From contig JAAMPI010001056.1 in assembly GCA_013054445.1 (NCBI GenBank), positions 1 to 20,525 of the forward strand: a stretch of 20,525 bases of DNA, written 5' to 3'. Positions 19,325 through 20,525 of the stretch are shown here, one piece after another. The position numbers were made by a program, and so were the translations under genes. The notes under the pieces were generated by a model. That model was not told the DNA's origin. It did no database searches and worked only from the letters and a program-made list of their open reading frames with translations. This stretch comes from Cudoniella acicularis (Eukaryota > Ascomycota > Leotiomycetes > Helotiales > Helotiaceae). Each line of letters opens with the position of its first letter. The stretch's first letter is position 1.

Positions 19325-19372
19325 CTATAATTTGTGTTAGTTAAGAGGGTAAAAGAAAGACTAAGTGATTAC
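19325..19372 (-). other. intron 3 of the patatin-like gene
   Basis: 48 bp, GTAATC donor, TTAACTAAC branch site, TATAG acceptor. It falls between the VLL.EI segment and the degraded ..R.T.AAP region that precedes the DGG motif. The exon edges are blurred by mutation, so this one is a little less certain than the other two. Confidence 0.65.
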
Positions 19373-19431
19373 TTATATTTCCTAAAGTAGTACTCTACTA
19401 TAGCCGTCCTCCGGCCGTATAACGTGATATC

Positions 19432-19477
19432 CTGCTACTGATTAGTTTGGCGAATAGAATAGTTCTTAGAGACTTAC
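19432..19477 (-). other. intron 2 of the patatin-like gene
   Basis: 46 bp, canonical GTAAGT donor, AACTAATC branch site, GTAGCAG acceptor. Removing it joins GTRGLDQ to GYHVIRPEDG, the expected continuation in this family. Confidence 0.85.
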
Positions 19478-19885
19478 CTTGATCTAGGCCTCGAGTTCCT
19501 ATACCGTTATAGTTTATAAAAATATAGTTCGACGGTTCGCGGATAGTAGTAACGGGCAAACCTACTCGAGTACCTATAGAAGTTGCGTATAAGTAGTCTA
19601 ATATAGTCTTTTCTTTTCCGAATACTACCTATAATACGGCCTCGATATTTTCTACTAAGTATAAACTATCCGCTCGAAACGACTTTAAAAGTATATATAT
19701 ACTAGATAGGAGGCGTATACGGGATAAGATAGGGATACGAGATAGGATAAGGGATAGGATATTAGATATAATAGGGATAAAAACTTGTCGAGGTTTAAAA
19801 ATAAGATCTACTAACTTTATAAATGCTTCTATAGAGTCATCGATAGACGAGCCGTTAAGGAACATGTCTATAATAATCAAGCCCC

Positions 19886-19935
19886 CTAGGGTATATTAGT
19901 ATAGAGTCCTCTAAGATCCTGACGAGTTAACGTAC
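19886..19935 (-). other. intron 1 of the patatin-like gene, inside the lipase box
   Basis: 50 bp, GTACGT donor, TACTAAT branch site (19895-19900 core), CCTAG acceptor. Splicing restores the GxSxGGL motif: SISLG is completed by GLII only after the intron is removed. The 83-codon open stretch at 19629-19880 is the following exon. Confidence 0.85.
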
Positions 19936-20315
19936 CTAAACTAATACTAAATACGACTTTAAAGAACTTTTATAATGATATCCGTAGCCTAATACGGTCT
20001 TCTATTCTTTTTATATACTTTAAAGGTAAGACGCCTCGTGTCCCTCTTCTATCGATATATAGGACCCCCCCCTACTCTAATAATAAGAGGATAGATCTTT
20101 ACGACTACCTCTTTAGGCATCTCGACTCCGTAGAGGAAACATCGGTAGACTCTAAAGATCTAGGGGTCGTCTATATAGTACTCTCCGAATACTAAAACAT
20201 AGTTTTCGTAGACAATATGTCTATATAATAAGCCATACTAAGGTCTACGGCGTAAGCAAACAAGACAGGTAATACTATTCTAGATACTACGCCACCGATC
20301 TTTAAAAACTCTAAC

Positions 20316-20525
20316 ATCTTTTTTACGTAACTCCGGCTTTTATCGTAAGGCTACGGTAGTAAACTAGATAGACACTTAATCAGATTGTATTCCTACTATC
20401 TCAAAGCGTGCTAAGCTAGCGCCAAAGCTTCGCGAACGCGACGCGATTCCGACCAAAATGGCCGAAAATCGCCTCCCAGGGACACCACCACCACCACTAC
20501 CCAACCAATCAGGAAGCGCCTAGGA
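20316..20525 (+). repeat. LINE 5' UTR, copy 2, continuing beyond the window
   Basis: Reverse-complement copy of 7478-7685. Sense orientation is plus, so ORF1 would start about eight bases past the window edge. It has a GGT-type microsatellite one unit longer than in copy 1, and keeps CA/TG at several sites where copy 1 reads TA. Its 5' end abuts the patatin-like coding sequence. Confidence 0.9.

Larger units (their letters stand above)
18378..20315 (-). pseudogene. patatin-like phospholipase with Cys-rich N-terminal module, RIP-mutated, 5' end cut by LINE
   Basis: Minus-strand gene with three introns. N-terminus: a Cys-rich motif CLVC..RRP.YGL..RHIV.EN (20205-20267; some Cys are Tyr), like the RING-like finger found before the lipase domain in fungal patatin-like proteins. 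Next come EMPKEVVVKI and the oxyanion block D-R-R-G-T-R-G (from DGGGTRG), then the nucleophile elbow SIS-L-G-G-L split by intron 1: Ser retained (19940-19942), first Gly changed to Ser. MFLNGSSIDDSIEAF, GTRVGLPVTTIREPS and GYHVIRPEDG follow. The catalytic Asp motif reads D-V-G (Asp at 19197-19199; first Gly to Val), followed by PLENDP and PDFIVSLGTGAPR. A basic tail KRKR..RKRQR precedes the TAA at 18378. Lipid acyl hydrolase by family. The frame runs into the LINE 5' end at 20316, so the true start lies outside. Confidence 0.85.

Noticed and set aside
9440..20315. Starship captain (DUF3435 tyrosine recombinase)
   Set aside because: No recognisable recombinase motifs were found in the frames I could follow; cargo-type genes alone do not prove a Starship.

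Overview
The window reads as a repeat-rich, gene-poor accessory region of a filamentous ascomycete (Pezizomycotina). Three things point there: short spliceosomal introns of 46-63 nt with GT..AG ends and CTAAC/CTRAY-like branch sites; the transposon families present (Ty3/gypsy, Tad-like LINE, piggyBac-like DNA transposon); and above all a pervasive repeat-induced point mutation (RIP) signature. CA and TG dinucleotides are scarce, TA is abundant, and almost every reading frame is open except for TAA/TAG at positions that read well as CAA/CAG (Gln), with Gly->Arg/Ser, Asp->Asn, Cys->Tyr and His->Tyr changes at catalytic or metal-binding positions. Almost nothing here is an intact gene; the annotation is of recognisable RIP-killed copies.

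Left part (1-8608), nested transposons. 1-2657: minus-strand Ty3/gypsy gag-protease-RT remnant running off the left edge. 2658-4070: a compact minus-strand element with two ~164-bp LTRs, a candidate primer-binding site, a single gag-like ORF and a polypurine tract, so apparently a gag-only non-autonomous LTR element. 4071-4173: a second gypsy RT scrap. 4273-6077: a minus-strand piggyBac-like transposase pseudogene. 6120-7685: the 5' UTR and ORF1 of a minus-strand Tad-like LINE. 7686-8608: the 3' end (RNase H, CCHC, AATC-type tail) of a plus-strand LINE. Two clusters of single N bases fall on the gag-like ORF and the LINE RNase H.

Right part (8609-20315), cargo-like genes. 9440-10657: C2H2 zinc-finger regulator (plus, one intron). 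11173-15132: an unrecognised very long Gln-rich ORF (plus). 15606-17052: a Ras-family GTPase with a roughly 300-residue C-terminal extension (plus, one intron). 17674-17916: a weak small ORF. 18378-20315: a patatin-like phospholipase with a Cys-rich N-terminal module (minus, three introns), cut at its 5' side by another LINE copy. The LINE 5' UTR at 20316-20525 is an inverted copy of 7478-7685, so two divergently oriented LINE 5' ends bracket about 12.6 kb.

Interpretation (inference): four non-transposon genes that all carry RIP-type damage imply that the whole block was itself duplicated in the genome, as expected for a large mobile or segmentally duplicated unit. Patatin-like genes are a known recurrent cargo of fungal Starship elements, but no tyrosine-recombinase captain is visible here, so a Starship origin remains a hypothesis.
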